Shown here piece after piece: positions 24,998 to 34,074 of a stretch of 64,000 nt of DNA; position 1 is the stretch's first letter; each line of letters opens with the position of its first letter. Source of the DNA: Sphingobium cupriresistens. Lineage in GTDB: Bacteria; Pseudomonadota; Alphaproteobacteria; Sphingomonadales; Sphingomonadaceae. Both the position numbers and the translations under genes were made by a program. The notes below the pieces were generated by a model. The model searched no databases. It was not told the DNA's origin and saw only the letters and a program-made list of their open reading frames with translations. The DNA is taken from positions 62,001 through 126,000 of the forward strand of contig NZ_SEOO01000003.1 of NCBI RefSeq assembly GCF_004152865.1. Direction: 5' to 3'.

Positions 24998-25381
24998 TCA
25001 GGCCAGCGTCAGATAGATTTCCGCCTCGATCACCCAAGCGCCGCCGACTTCACGCCATTTGGCGCTGTAGCTCCCCGATGCTTGGGCTGCACCATGCACG
25101 ACGCCCTGCCAGACGCCATGCTCCATCGCGATCGGCTCCACGGGCGACGCGACGATGGTTTCGGGCGTGCGGGTATAGATCATGCGCGGCTTGGCAGCGA
25201 ACTCGCGCTTCCACGCCATCAACTGCGCCTTGCGTCCGGCAATGACCGCGCTGTCGGTGCCCGTCACCATGACGACATCCATCGCCAGCAGCGGCCCGAT
25301 GGCGGTCAGATCCGCCTCGGCCAGCGCCCGGTTGAAGGACGCGCGCGCCAGGCGGATGGCGAGATCGGCGGTGGGGGTCAT
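24998..25381 (-). CDS. NTF2/SnoaL-like (DUF4440-type) protein
   Basis: This small single-domain protein of 127 residues has a cone-shaped NTF2-like fold pattern: helices (RLARASFNRALAEADLTAIGPLL), then strands ending GAWVIEAEIYLTLA. Such proteins bind or turn over small molecules or act as accessory domains; the ligand is not known. It is convergent with the methyltransferase gene (16 nt) and lies downstream of rnd and an I78 inhibitor gene on the same strand. Confidence 0.75.
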   Translation of the reverse strand: MTPTADLAIRLARASFNRALAEADLTAIGPLLAMDVVMVTGTDSAVIAGRKAQLMAWKREFAAKPRMIYTRTPETIVASPVEPIAMEHGVWQGVVHGAAQASGSYSAKWREVGGAWVIEAEIYLTLA

Positions 25382-25416
25382 TTCCAGATAAAGCTCTCGA
25401 AGCGAACGTGGCTTGA

Positions 25417-25728
25417 TTACCCGCAACGGGCCGACATAATCGCCATCGCCGCGTCATAACTCACGGTCAGCCGATCGGCGCGATAATCCATCGTCATCGC
25501 CATGCCCGGCCCGCCCCAGCGCAATGTCTTCGCGCCCGACGCCTTGAGCAAAGCCGCGCCAACCTCGGCGCTCGCCTTCTGTCCGACGAAGCTGTCCAGG
25601 CCATCATTGCGGCATGGTCCTTCGGCGCTGACGGGCGGGGTGGCCGGTCCCGGCCCGTTCGCCCCGGCGCACGCGACCAGGGACAGAGCCATCAGGCTTG
25701 CAATCACCATCCGCCCAGCCCGCTTCAT
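25417..25728 (-). CDS. I78-family peptidase inhibitor lipoprotein
   Basis: This 103-residue protein has a lipoprotein signal (LMALSLVACAG), so Cys20 is probably lipidated. The rest fits inhibitor family I78: CRNDGLDSFVGQKAS, then a TMDYRADRLTVSYD strand and the end IMSARCG with a conserved Cys-Gly. It should block serine proteases in the periplasm. AGGAG lies upstream, and rnd ends 10 nt before its start. Confidence 0.8.
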   Translation of the reverse strand: MKRAGRMVIASLMALSLVACAGANGPGPATPPVSAEGPCRNDGLDSFVGQKASAEVGAALLKASGAKTLRWGGPGMAMTMDYRADRLTVSYDAAMAIMSARCG

Positions 25729-25738
25729 CGCCGCTCTC

Positions 25739-26905
25739 CTATTCCGTGCGCGTCATCTTCAACCGGCCATTTTTGACCGCAAAGGCCATGCGGCCTTCGA
25801 CCAGGTCAACCGCGTCGCGGCCAAATTGTTCATAACGCCAGCCCTCCAATATCGAGAGCCCCTCGCGCACGCCCGCGGCCAGCGCGTCGATATCGTCGGT
25901 CCGCGCGATCAGCCGCGACGCGACATTGATGTCGCGCGAGCGGATTTTCAGCAGCAGCTTGAGCAGGTCGGCCACCAGCGCGCCGTCCTTGCCCAGCCCC
26001 GGCCGCTTGGGATCGCGCTCCGGCATCTCGTCTTTGCCCAGCGGCTGGTGCTTGGCCAGCGCGTTCATCAGCCGCGCGCCGATATCGTTGGTCCGCCAGG
26101 TCGCGCTCAGTCCGCGCACCTTGCCCAATTCTTCCTGGGTGCGCGGCGGATGGCTGGCGATGTCGGCCAGCGTTTCGTCCTTGACGATGCGGCCGCGCGG
26201 CAGATTCTTGTCCTGCGCCTCGATCTCGCGCCAGGCGGCCAGCGCCTTGAGCCGTCCCAGTACGTCTGCCTTCTTGCTGGCGATCCGCACCCGCTGCCAC
26301 GCCTGTTGCGGGTCGTTTTCATAATGGGACGGATCGCTGATCCGCTCCATTTCCTGGTCCAGCCAGTCGCCGCGCCCGGTCTTGCGCAATTCTTCCAGCA
26401 TCTTGGGGAAGATCTGGATCAGGTAAGTGACGTCGCCGATCGCATAGTCGATCTGCCTTTTGTCCAGCGGCCGCCGCGCCCAATCGGTAAAGCGCGCGCC
26501 CTTGTCCAGCACCACGCCCATCCACGCATCGACCAGATTGCCGTAACCGATCTGCTCGCCCAGCCCCAGCGCCATCGCCGCGATCTGGGTGTCGAACATC
26601 GGGTGCGGCGTCTTGCCGGTCAGGTTGTGGACGATCTCGATATCCTGCCCGCCGGCATGGAAGACCTTCAGAACATCCTCATTCTCGCACATCAGGTCGA
26701 GCAGGGGCTTCAGGTCGATGCCGGGCGCCTTGGGATCGATCGCGGCGGCCTCGTTCGGGTCGGCAACCTGGACCAGACACAGTTCGGGCCAATAGCTGTT
26801 TTCCCGCATGAACTCGGTATCGACGGCGATATAGGGCGATTTGGCGATGCGGGCGCAGAAATCGGAAAGCGTCTTGCTGTCGGTAATCAGCGGATGAATT
26901 TGCAT
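25739..26905 (-). CDS. rnd: Ribonuclease D
   Basis: This 388-residue 3'-5' exoribonuclease trims tRNA precursors. The DEDD motifs are visible: [36 protein letters not shown] and [10 protein letters not shown]. An HRDC-like domain follows. The start at MQIHPLIT (26905) matches the family; an upstream ATG at 26968 would add 21 unusual residues. It is divergent from aspS. Confidence 0.95.
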   Translation of the reverse strand: MQIHPLITDSKTLSDFCARIAKSPYIAVDTEFMRENSYWPELCLVQVADPNEAAAIDPKAPGIDLKPLLDLMCENEDVLKVFHAGGQDIEIVHNLTGKTPHPMFDTQIAAMALGLGEQIGYGNLVDAWMGVVLDKGARFTDWARRPLDKRQIDYAIGDVTYLIQIFPKMLEELRKTGRGDWLDQEMERISDPSHYENDPQQAWQRVRIASKKADVLGRLKALAAWREIEAQDKNLPRGRIVKDETLADIASHPPRTQEELGKVRGLSATWRTNDIGARLMNALAKHQPLGKDEMPERDPKRPGLGKDGALVADLLKLLLKIRSRDINVASRLIARTDDIDALAAGVREGLSILEGWRYEQFGRDAVDLVEGRMAFAVKNGRLKMTRTE

Positions 26906-27032
26906 ATGGTCTTCGATCTTATTATGGGCTGGCCCGCGTCCGGCGGACTGGTCAATGCTTGACAGCATAGGCCATAGCGGGACTGCAACACTTTGTCATT
27001 TCCGTAAAACGAAGCTGAAAGACCAAAACGCC

Positions 27033-28817
27033 ATGCACGCCTATCGCACCCACACCTGCGGCGCCCTGACCACGGCCGATGTCGGGACTGAGGTCCGCGT
27101 GTCGGGCTGGGTGCATCGCAAGCGCGACCATGGCGGCGTTTTGTTCGTCGATCTGCGCGATCATTATGGCATTACGCAGGTGGTGGCGAAGGCCGACAGC
27201 GATCCGCTCCGTACGCTGGAATCGCTCCGCCTCGAATCCGTCGTGACGATCGACGGTCATGTGGTCGCCCGCGCCGCCGAAGCCATCAACCCGCGCATGG
27301 CGACCGGCGAGATCGAGATCGTGGCCGACAGCGTCACCATCCTGTCCACCGCCGCCGAACTGCCGCTGCCGGTCGCGGGCGAACAGGACTATCCCGAAGA
27401 TATCCGCCTGCGCTACCGCTTCCTCGACCTGCGCCGCGAAACGCTGCACGCCAATATCGTCAAGCGCACGAAGATCATCTCCGACATGCGCCGCCGCATG
27501 GAAGGCATCGGCTTCACCGAATATTCGACGCCGATCCTGACGGCGAGCAGCCCCGAAGGCGCGCGCGACTTCCTGGTGCCCAGCCGCATCCATGCTGGCA
27601 AATTCTACGCCCTGCCGCAGGCGCCCCAGCAATATAAGCAGTTGCTGATGGTCGCGGGCTTCGACCGTTATTTCCAGATCGCCCCCTGCTTCCGCGACGA
27701 AGATCCGCGCGCTGATCGTCTGCCCGGCGAATTCTACCAGCTCGACCTCGAAATGAGCTTCGTGACCCAGGAAGATGTCTGGAACACGATGGAGCCGGTC
27801 ATCGCCCAGGTGTTCGAACAGTTCGCCGACGGCAAGCCCGTCACCCCGGCAGGCAGCTTCCCGCGCATCCCGCACGCCGAGGCGCTGCTGAAGTACGGCA
27901 GCGACAAGCCCGACCTGCGCAACCCCATCCTCATCACCGACGTGACCGAACATTTCGTGGGGTCCGGCTTCGGTATTTTCGCATCGCTGGTCGACAGCGG
28001 CAGCGTGATCCGCGCGATCCCGGCGCCCGGCGCAGGGGCTGGCAGCCGCAAATTCTTCGACGAGATGAACAATTGGGCGCGGGGCGAGGGCTATTCGGGC
28101 CTTGGCTATATCAACATCAAGGATGGCGTTCCCGGTGGCCCGATCGCCAAGAATCACGGCGAGGAAGCGACCGGCAAGCTGATCGCAGCGCTCGGCCTCG
28201 GCCCCAATGACGGCGTGTTCTTCGCAGCGGGCAAGGAATCGCAGGCCGCCAAGCTGGCGGGCCTGGCGCGCACCCGCGTCGGCGAAACGCTGGACCTGAT
28301 CGACAAGGACCGCTTCGACCTGTGCTGGATCGTGGACTTCCCCTTCTACGAATATGACGAAGACACCAAGTCGGTCGATTTCGCGCACAATCCCTTCTCC
28401 ATGCCGCAGGGCGGGCTGGACGCGCTGAACAATCAGGACCCGCTGACGATCAACGCCTATCAATATGACATGGTCTGCAACGGCTATGAAATCGCTTCCG
28501 GCTCGATCCGCAACCAGTCGCCCGAACTGATGGTCAAGGCGTTCGAACTGGTGGGCCTCAGCCAGCAGGATGTGGAGGATCGCTTCGGCGGCCTCTACCG
28601 CGCCTTCCAGTACGGCGCGCCGCCCCATGGCGGCATGGCGGCGGGCGTCGATCGCATCGTGATGCTGCTGTGCGGCGCGCAGAATCTGCGCGAAATCACG
28701 CTGTTCCCGATGAACCAGCGCGCCGAAGACCTGCTGATGGGCGCCCCCAGCGCCGCCGAATTCAAGCAGCTGCGCGAACTCCATGTCCGCGTCGTGGAGC
28801 CGCAGGCGAAGGCCTGA
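27033..28817 (+). CDS. aspS: Aspartyl-tRNA synthetase
   Basis: The product has 594 residues of class II synthetase. The N-terminal OB fold has [21 protein letters not shown]; motif 2 is [19 protein letters not shown]; motif 3 is [19 protein letters not shown] insertion lies in the middle. The start [10 protein letters not shown] at 27033 is the usual bacterial one. Confidence 0.97.
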   Translation: MHAYRTHTCGALTTADVGTEVRVSGWVHRKRDHGGVLFVDLRDHYGITQVVAKADSDPLRTLESLRLESVVTIDGHVVARAAEAINPRMATGEIEIVADSVTILSTAAELPLPVAGEQDYPEDIRLRYRFLDLRRETLHANIVKRTKIISDMRRRMEGIGFTEYSTPILTASSPEGARDFLVPSRIHAGKFYALPQAPQQYKQLLMVAGFDRYFQIAPCFRDEDPRADRLPGEFYQLDLEMSFVTQEDVWNTMEPVIAQVFEQFADGKPVTPAGSFPRIPHAEALLKYGSDKPDLRNPILITDVTEHFVGSGFGIFASLVDSGSVIRAIPAPGAGAGSRKFFDEMNNWARGEGYSGLGYINIKDGVPGGPIAKNHGEEATGKLIAALGLGPNDGVFFAAGKESQAAKLAGLARTRVGETLDLIDKDRFDLCWIVDFPFYEYDEDTKSVDFAHNPFSMPQGGLDALNNQDPLTINAYQYDMVCNGYEIASGSIRNQSPELMVKAFELVGLSQQDVEDRFGGLYRAFQYGAPPHGGMAAGVDRIVMLLCGAQNLREITLFPMNQRAEDLLMGAPSAAEFKQLRELHVRVVEPQAKA

Positions 28818-28833
28818 TCCCTATACTTTCCAG

Positions 28834-28917
28834 TTCCGTTCGGTTCGAGTAGCCTTCGAGCGAAGCCGAGAAGGCGTATCAAGAACAAGTTTCTCGACAA
28901 GCTCGAACCGAACGGGA
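28834..28917. repeat. REP-like palindromic element between aspS and ppk2
   Basis: Outer arms (28834-28849 and 28902-28917) are inverted copies that match at 15 of 16 positions (TTCCGTTCGGTTCGAG). Inside lies a second hairpin GCCTTC/GAAGGC (28852-28875). Elements with GTTCGGTTCGAG ends are frequent between sphingomonad genes. The right arm also supplies the GGGAG ribosome site of ppk2. Confidence 0.75.
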
Positions 28918-28925
28918 GTGGAGCA

Positions 28926-29708
28926 TTGACCATCGACCTTGCCGACTACGAAAAGGGCGCGAAATATAAAGGCGACTATGACGCCGACCTCCTAGCGGTC
29001 CAGCGGCGCCTCGCCAAGATTCAGGTCGCGCACATCCTGCACGGCAAGCGCAGCGTCGTCCTGCTGGAGGGCTGGGACGCCGCGGGCAAGGGCGGCATTA
29101 TCAAGCGGATGAGCGCCGACTGGGACCCGCGCTATTATCAGGTCCACCCGATCGCAGCCCCCAATGAGGAGGAGCGCGACCATCATTTCCTCTGGCGCTT
29201 CTGGACGCGCCTGCCCGCCAGCCGCAATATCGGCATTTTCGACCGTAGCTGGTACGGCCGCGTGCTGGTTGAGCGGGTCGAGGGCTTTTGCAGCAAGGCC
29301 GACTGGAAGCGCGGCTATGACGAGATCAACGCCTTCGAAAAGCAACTGGCGCAGGATGGCGTCAATTTCGTCAAACTCTTCGTCCATATCACCCAGGAAA
29401 CCCAGGACGAACAGCTCGCCCAGCGGCTCGATACGCCGTGGAAGCGGTGGAAGACCGGCGCGGACGATTATCGCAACCGCGCCCGGCGGGCCGACTATCT
29501 CGACGCGATGCACGCCATGTTCAAGAAAACCGACAGCAAGCACGCCCCCTGGCAGGTAATCGACAATAACCACCGCAAGGCCGGCCGGATCGCGGCCCTG
29601 ACCTATGTTGCCGATCGGCTGGAAAAGCTGGTGCCGATGGATTTCCCCGATGCGGACCCTGCCGTGGTCAAACTGGCGCAGGACGCATTTGGCTATAAAT
29701 CCAAATGA
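28926..29708 (+). CDS. ppk2: Polyphosphate kinase 2 family protein
   Basis: This 260-residue P-loop kinase has Walker A GWDAAGKGG, Walker B IGIFDRSWYGRV and the lid region DYRNRARRADYLDAM. PPK2 enzymes phosphorylate nucleotides using polyphosphate. The start is TTG at 28926, giving MTIDLADYEKG, with GGGAG 8 nt upstream inside the REP-like arm. A Pho-box-like array lies just after its stop, upstream of the next gene. Confidence 0.93.
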   Translation: MTIDLADYEKGAKYKGDYDADLLAVQRRLAKIQVAHILHGKRSVVLLEGWDAAGKGGIIKRMSADWDPRYYQVHPIAAPNEEERDHHFLWRFWTRLPASRNIGIFDRSWYGRVLVERVEGFCSKADWKRGYDEINAFEKQLAQDGVNFVKLFVHITQETQDEQLAQRLDTPWKRWKTGADDYRNRARRADYLDAMHAMFKKTDSKHAPWQVIDNNHRKAGRIAALTYVADRLEKLVPMDFPDADPAVVKLAQDAFGYKSK

Positions 29709-29718
29709 AATCAGCTAC

Positions 29719-29751
29719 TTGTAACAAAATTGTCATGAAATTCTAACCGCG
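29719..29751 (+). promoter_or_regulatory. Pho-box-like array of three 11-bp repeats
   Basis: Three head-to-tail 11-mers occur in a row: TTGTAACAAAA, TTGTCATGAAA and TTCTAACCGCG. The first two form an 18-bp site (TTGTAAC-AAAA-TTGTCAT) close to the PhoB consensus of two CTGTCAT half sites separated by 4 A/T. The array ends 31 nt upstream of the CBS-chemoreceptor gene. Control by phosphate starvation is inferred. Confidence 0.6.
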
Positions 29752-29782
29752 CATTTACCATTGACCGTCTAAGCCGCTGTCC

Positions 29783-31096
29783 ATGTTAGCTGCGCCCATC
29801 GCCATGCCCGATCCGTCCGTCGTCCCCGGTCTGCCCCTGGCGGAGCGGACGCCGGTCGTGCGCCTGGGCCAGCCGCTCAGTGAAGCGGTTGACTGGTTCC
29901 AGCGCGATTCGGGCCTGCGCCTGCTGCCGGTGCTGGATACGCGCGACCGGCCGGTGGGCGCGATCTACGAGCGCGACATGCGCCGTATCCTGTTCAACCC
30001 CTTCGGTCACGCGCTGCTGCGCAATCCCAGTTTCGGCGGGCGGCTGGACGATCATGTCCGCCCCTGCGCCACCGTCGATCGCACCGCCAGCGTCGAGGCG
30101 CTGGTCGATCTGTTCGCGGCGCAGGGCGCGGGCTGCGACGGGTTGATCGTCACCGACGCTGGCGTCTATAGCGGCGTGCTCGGCGGCGGGCTGCTGCTGC
30201 GGCTGGCGGCCGATCGCGACGCGCGACTGGCGCTGGCGCGGACCGCGCGGGTTGAGCAGATCACGCAGGAAAGCGCCGCCTTCCGTCAGGATATCGCCAC
30301 GATGATCGCCGACATGGCGGCGATGGCGCAGCGGCTGTCCGCGCTGGCGGGGCAGGCGGCGGAGCGGGCCGCAGGCGACGGCGCCGATTCGGCCGCCATG
30401 GCCGTCGCCGCGGCGCAGACGGCCGAGCGGCTGGCCGACCTGGCGTCGGGCGGCGCGGAATTGGGGCAGTTGTTCCGGGCGATGGAGGCCGAGGCCCAGG
30501 CGGCGGGCGCAGCGATAGCGGAGGCGGCGGCGCGCAGCCGGTCCGGGGTCGAACGCAGCACGGCGCTGCGAGTCGAGGCCGACGGCATCGGCGAGGTCAT
30601 TGCGCTGATTGACAGCATCGCCCGCGCGACCGCCATGCTGGCGCTCAATGCGGGGATTGAGGCGGCGCGTGCGGGGGAGGCGGGGCAGGGCTTCGCCGTG
30701 GTCGCGCGAGAGGTGAAGTCGCTTGCCCAGCAGACCCGCGACGCCGCGGCCGGCATAGCCGGGCGGATCGACCATATCCGCACCGCCATCGGCGAAGTGG
30801 CGGCCGGTCACGCCCATATGGACGCCACCATGGCCCGCGCCGACCGGCTGTCGGCGGCGGTGTTCGAGGCGGTGGCGCGGCAGAGTCTTTTCAGCCGGAC
30901 CATGGCGGACAGTGTGGCGGAGGCGGGATCGTCCAGCGCCCATATCCGCACCGGCGCGCGCCAGATCAGCGACAATGCCCAGGCCACCGTCCTGGCGGCG
31001 CGGGGGATGCGCGACGTCGCCGACGCCCTGGCCGACGAAGCGCATCGGCTGGAACGGCGCGCGGGCGGCTTCATCGCGGCCATTCGCGCCGCCTGA
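29783..31096 (+). CDS. Soluble CBS-domain / methyl-accepting chemotaxis-like protein
   Basis: The product has 437 residues and no membrane helix. The N-terminal half (about 15-150) looks like a CBS pair ([20 protein letters not shown] and [16 protein letters not shown]). The C-terminal half is a long Ala-rich coiled coil with the chemoreceptor tip: [20 protein letters not shown] and [16 protein letters not shown]. It would be a cytoplasmic signal transducer that senses a small ligand, perhaps an adenine nucleotide, through CBS. No che genes are in the window. The upstream Pho-box-like array and the ppk2 neighbour point to phosphate status. Confidence 0.82.
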   Translation: MLAAPIAMPDPSVVPGLPLAERTPVVRLGQPLSEAVDWFQRDSGLRLLPVLDTRDRPVGAIYERDMRRILFNPFGHALLRNPSFGGRLDDHVRPCATVDRTASVEALVDLFAAQGAGCDGLIVTDAGVYSGVLGGGLLLRLAADRDARLALARTARVEQITQESAAFRQDIATMIADMAAMAQRLSALAGQAAERAAGDGADSAAMAVAAAQTAERLADLASGGAELGQLFRAMEAEAQAAGAAIAEAAARSRSGVERSTALRVEADGIGEVIALIDSIARATAMLALNAGIEAARAGEAGQGFAVVAREVKSLAQQTRDAAAGIAGRIDHIRTAIGEVAAGHAHMDATMARADRLSAAVFEAVARQSLFSRTMADSVAEAGSSSAHIRTGARQISDNAQATVLAARGMRDVADALADEAHRLERRAGGFIAAIRAA

Positions 31097-31161
31097 ACGA
31101 TCCCTCTGGCGTCTGCGCCGAAACGCGCTAGGCTATGGTTCCATAATAAGGAGAGGACGCC

Positions 31162-31347
31162 ATGCTCGTGATGTTCGTCGGCACTGATCGCACCCAGACC
31201 GCGATCAACCCTGCGCAGGTCACCTTCGTTTCCTCGGTCAGCAACGGCACCCGCATCCGCTTCGGCGAAGGGCGCAGCGTCACCGTGACCGAACCGATCG
31301 ATGCCGTGCTCGACAGTCTCAACCAGGCGCTGCGCCCGCACGAATGA
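31162..31347 (+). CDS. Small FlbD-like protein
   Basis: This 61-residue protein, MLVMFVGTDRTQTAINPAQV, then NGTRIRFGEG and a C-terminal helix DAVLDSLNQAL, recalls the FlbD family of short beta-rich proteins found in flagellar operons. There is no flagellar gene here, so the role is open. AGGAGAGG 5 nt before the ATG makes it a convincing gene. Confidence 0.6.
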   Translation: MLVMFVGTDRTQTAINPAQVTFVSSVSNGTRIRFGEGRSVTVTEPIDAVLDSLNQALRPHE

Positions 31348-31360
31348 AAGAGCGGTTGCG

Positions 31361-31378
31361 CTCCTGTTTTCGCAGGAG
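31361..31378. repeat. Short palindrome CTCCTG-TTTTCG-CAGGAG
   Basis: The same core (CTCCTG, six-nt loop ending TTCG, CAGGAG) recurs at 56698-56714. It lies between convergent genes and may act as a two-way transcription stop or be a dispersed repeat. Confidence 0.55.
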
Positions 31379-31389
31379 TTCGAGCGTCT

Positions 31390-32271
31390 CTATTCCGCCA
31401 GCTTCTTCGCCAGCGCGTCCTCCGCGCGCTGCGCATAGGCGCGGCAGGCGCGGGGATCGAGAAACGGATTGGGCGTGCGCGCCCTGGCCAGTCGCGCCAG
31501 CCTGTCGGCTTGGTCGTCGGCCGGGTGGGACGGGATCAGCAGGTCGCACCGCATCGCCTTCACCCGCGCGAAGCTGGTGCGAAAGGCGTCGACGAACGGC
31601 CGGTGCGCCGGATCGGCGAAGCGCCAGCCATCGGGCGCGATGGGATTGAGGCTGGAACCGAAGACGATCGTCCGGCAATCCTTCCCCTCGCAACTCTTCC
31701 AGCTCCAGCTCATGCTGCCCAGCGTATGGCCTGGCGTGGCATGGGCGGTGACCGCGGTATCGCCCAGCCGGATCCCTTCCCCATCGCGCACGCGCCGCAC
31801 CTTCGCGACGCCGGGAAAGCGATCCAGCCACGCCGCCTGCGGATCGTCGGGGTCGCCGCCCCCCGTCCGCAGCACCGCCGCCCCGGCCGCGCTGGCGATC
31901 ACGGTCGCGCCGCTGCCCCGCGCCAGCCCGGCGATGCCGCCGGCATGGTCATAATGGGGCTCGGTGGAGAGGATCAGTTTCACCTGTTTGATCGACAGGC
32001 CGAGCTGGCGGAGATGCGCCGCAATCTCCGGCACCCCTTCCGGAACGCCGCCATCGATCAGGATCAGCCCCGCGCTGGTGCGGATCATCGCGACGTTCAG
32101 GTCGCCGAACCCGACCAGATAGGTCGATCCGTAGAGTCGGGCGGGCGATTGCGGTTCCATCCACTTGGCATGATCGGGCGCGACCGGCGGCGATGCGGCG
32201 CCGCCGGGATTGCCCGCACCCATGGTCGCCATCCCAGCCAGGCTGATAGCGAATGCCACCGTTTTCCGCAT
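31390..32271 (-). CDS. Subclass B3 metallo-beta-lactamase, Glu116 variant
   Basis: The product has 293 residues with signal peptide MRKTVAFAISLAGMATMGAG. The zinc motif reads STEPHYDHAGG, so the B3 pattern H116-x-H118-x-D120-H121 has Glu104 in place of the first His, followed by His106, Asp108 and His109. The other ligands are kept: His182 in TPGHTLGSM and His249 in LIPSHP. A Cys242/Cys278-type pair (MRCDLL, PRACRAYA) fits the B3 disulfide. This Glu form matches the B3-E group described from Sphingobium. It should hydrolyse beta-lactams in the periplasm. Divergent ampR suggests inducible expression. GGAGG lies upstream of the ATG at 32271. Confidence 0.88.
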   Translation of the reverse strand: MRKTVAFAISLAGMATMGAGNPGGAASPPVAPDHAKWMEPQSPARLYGSTYLVGFGDLNVAMIRTSAGLILIDGGVPEGVPEIAAHLRQLGLSIKQVKLILSTEPHYDHAGGIAGLARGSGATVIASAAGAAVLRTGGGDPDDPQAAWLDRFPGVAKVRRVRDGEGIRLGDTAVTAHATPGHTLGSMSWSWKSCEGKDCRTIVFGSSLNPIAPDGWRFADPAHRPFVDAFRTSFARVKAMRCDLLIPSHPADDQADRLARLARARTPNPFLDPRACRAYAQRAEDALAKKLAE

Positions 32272-32378
32272 GATCCTGCCTCCATTGCTTCTTGAAGGCG
32301 AAGTTGCCCTGTCGGACGGCCGCTCGCAAAGCAACATTTCTCGACAGAGCCATGAGCCAGGCTTATGGCTCTTGCCCC

Positions 32379-33248
32379 ATGGACCGCGCTCAACTGCCCC
32401 TGAACGCCCTGCGCGCCTTCGAGGCGTCGGCGCGCCATCTCAACTTCACCAAAGCCGCCATCGAACTGTGCGTCAGCCAGGGCGCGGTCAGCCAGCAGGT
32501 GGCGGGGCTGGAGGCGCGACTGGGCGCGCCGCTGTTCCGCCGCCTGCCCCGCGGCCTGATGCTGACCGACGAAGGCCGCGCGCTGCTGCCGGTCATGGGC
32601 GACGCGCTCGACCGGATCGGCGCGACGCTGGACCGGATCGAGGGCGGCCGCCCGCGCGAAATCCTCAATCTGGGCGTCGTCGGCACCTTCGCCTCCGGCT
32701 GGCTGCTGGATCGGCTGGCGGATTTCGAACGGGCCTGCCCCCATGTCGATCTGCGCATCATGACCAATAACAACCGCGTCGATCTGGCGGGGGAGGGGCT
32801 GGACCTCGCCATCCGCTTCGGCGACGGCGCCTGGCATGGCACCCATGCCGACCCGGTCCTGCGCGCGCCGCTCGCCCCGCTCTGCACGCCTGACGTCGCA
32901 GCGCGCCTGCCCGATCCGGCCGCGCTCGCGCGTGAAACCCTGCTGCGTTCCTATCGCGCCGACGAATGGCCGCGCTGGTTCGCGGCGGCCAGCGCCCTCT
33001 GTCCGCCGCTGCGCGGGCCGCTGTTCGACAGTTCGATCCTGATGGTGCAGGCGGCCCTGCGCGGACTGGGCGTCGCCCTCGCCCCGCCCGCTATGTTCGA
33101 CGCGGATCTGCGCGCCGGTCGCCTGGTCCAGCCCTTCGCCACGGCGGTCGATCTGGGCGGCTATTGGCTCACCCGCCTGATGTCGCGCCCGGACAGTCCA
33201 GCGATGGCGGATTTCCGGCGCTGGCTGATCGCCGCGGCCGGGGTCTGA
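32379..33248 (+). CDS. ampR: LysR-type regulator AmpR
   Basis: The product has 289 residues. The N-terminal winged helix (LPLNALRAFEASARHLNFTKAA, then VSQGAVSQQVAGLE and LFRRLPRGL) and the effector domain (VVGTFASGWLL, NNNRVDLAGEGLDLAIRFGDG, LLRSYRADEW) are typical of AmpR. It activates a divergent beta-lactamase gene in response to cell-wall recycling muropeptides, and the B3 gene is divergent here by 107 bp. An ATG 27 nt upstream (32352) is an alternative start. A palindrome GAGCCA-N6-TGGCTC (32354-32371) sits just before the chosen start. Confidence 0.92.
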   Translation: MDRAQLPLNALRAFEASARHLNFTKAAIELCVSQGAVSQQVAGLEARLGAPLFRRLPRGLMLTDEGRALLPVMGDALDRIGATLDRIEGGRPREILNLGVVGTFASGWLLDRLADFERACPHVDLRIMTNNNRVDLAGEGLDLAIRFGDGAWHGTHADPVLRAPLAPLCTPDVAARLPDPAALARETLLRSYRADEWPRWFAAASALCPPLRGPLFDSSILMVQAALRGLGVALAPPAMFDADLRAGRLVQPFATAVDLGGYWLTRLMSRPDSPAMADFRRWLIAAAGV

Positions 33249-33250
33249 TC

Positions 33251-33271
33251 GTTCGCGCATAGGCGCAGAGA
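33251..33271. repeat. Copy of a dispersed repeat (GTTCGCGCATAGGCGCAGAGA)-type motif
   Basis: This 21-bp stretch matches 33924-33944 at 20 of 21 positions. It lies just after the ampR stop. Confidence 0.55.
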
Positions 33272-33397
33272 ATGCAATGGATGGTTTGACGGGATCGCTA
33301 TGCTCTATTCGTGCCTGGCGACCATGAAATAGCCGATTGCTTCCATGCAATCACGAAAAGCGCAAAACCGCCACAACTGTCCAACTTGTTGTCTCAA

Positions 33398-33883
33398 TCA
33401 CGCGGGATAGGCGATCGCCATCACCTCATATTCCTTCTCCCCCGCCGGCAGGCGCACGCGGCGCAGGTCGCCCACCGCCGCCCCGCGCAGCGCGCGCGAT
33501 ATGGGCGATCCCCAGCCGATCCGCCCCGCGTCCACATCCGTCTCGTCATTGCCGACGATGGTGACGGTGCGGTGATTGTCGTCCTCGTCTGCGATGGTGA
33601 CGGTCGCGCCGAAATAGACCCGTCCCTTGTCGGGCTGTTGCCGGGCATCGACGACCTTGGCGTCCTTCATCTTCTTCGACAGGCGTTTCAGCTGAAAATC
33701 GATCTCGCGCATCCGCTTGCGGCCATAGAGATAATCGCCATTCTCGCTGCGGTCGCCATTGCCCGCGGCCCAGCTGACCACCTCGACGATGCGCGGCCGT
33801 TCGGTGCCCAGCAAATGGTCATATTCGGCGCGCAGCTTTGCGAAGCCTTCGGGCGAGATATAGTTGGGATAGGGGACGGTCAT
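33398..33883 (-). CDS. greB: Transcription elongation factor GreB
   Basis: This 161-residue protein rescues arrested RNA polymerase by stimulating transcript cleavage. The GreB pattern is clear: NYISPEGFAKLRAEYDHLL, AAGNGDRSENGDYLYGRKRMREIDFQ, and VYFGATVTIADED with SPISRALRG. The acidic tip and the longer basic coiled coil fit GreB better than GreA. It is convergent with ampR. Confidence 0.92.
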   Translation of the reverse strand: MTVPYPNYISPEGFAKLRAEYDHLLGTERPRIVEVVSWAAGNGDRSENGDYLYGRKRMREIDFQLKRLSKKMKDAKVVDARQQPDKGRVYFGATVTIADEDDNHRTVTIVGNDETDVDAGRIGWGSPISRALRGAAVGDLRRVRLPAGEKEYEVMAIAYPA

Positions 33884-33923
33884 GGCGCAGCCTTATCCGT
33901 TGCCGGGGTGGTTGCGCAATTTT

Positions 33924-34068
33924 GTTCGCGCAGAGGCGCAGAGATGGCAGAGAAACGGATTGGCGCGGAGACGCGCAGGCGCGGAGATTTTGGGGAGCGG
34001 CCTTCTGCCGAAGAAACCGCCGCGCAGCGGCCTCAAAACCCTCCGCGACTCCGCGTCTCCGCGCGAAC
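33924..34068. repeat. Large imperfect palindromic repeat between slt and greB
   Basis: The ends are inverted: GTTCGCGCAGAGGCGC (33924-33939) faces GCGTCTCCGCGCGAAC (34053-34068). A longer inner stem pairs 33963-33992 with 34034-34064 with few mismatches. This fills the 190-bp gap between two minus-strand genes and looks like a REP/BIME or small transposable relic. A half copy lies at 33251-33271. Confidence 0.7.
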
Positions 34069-34074
34069 CAAAAA

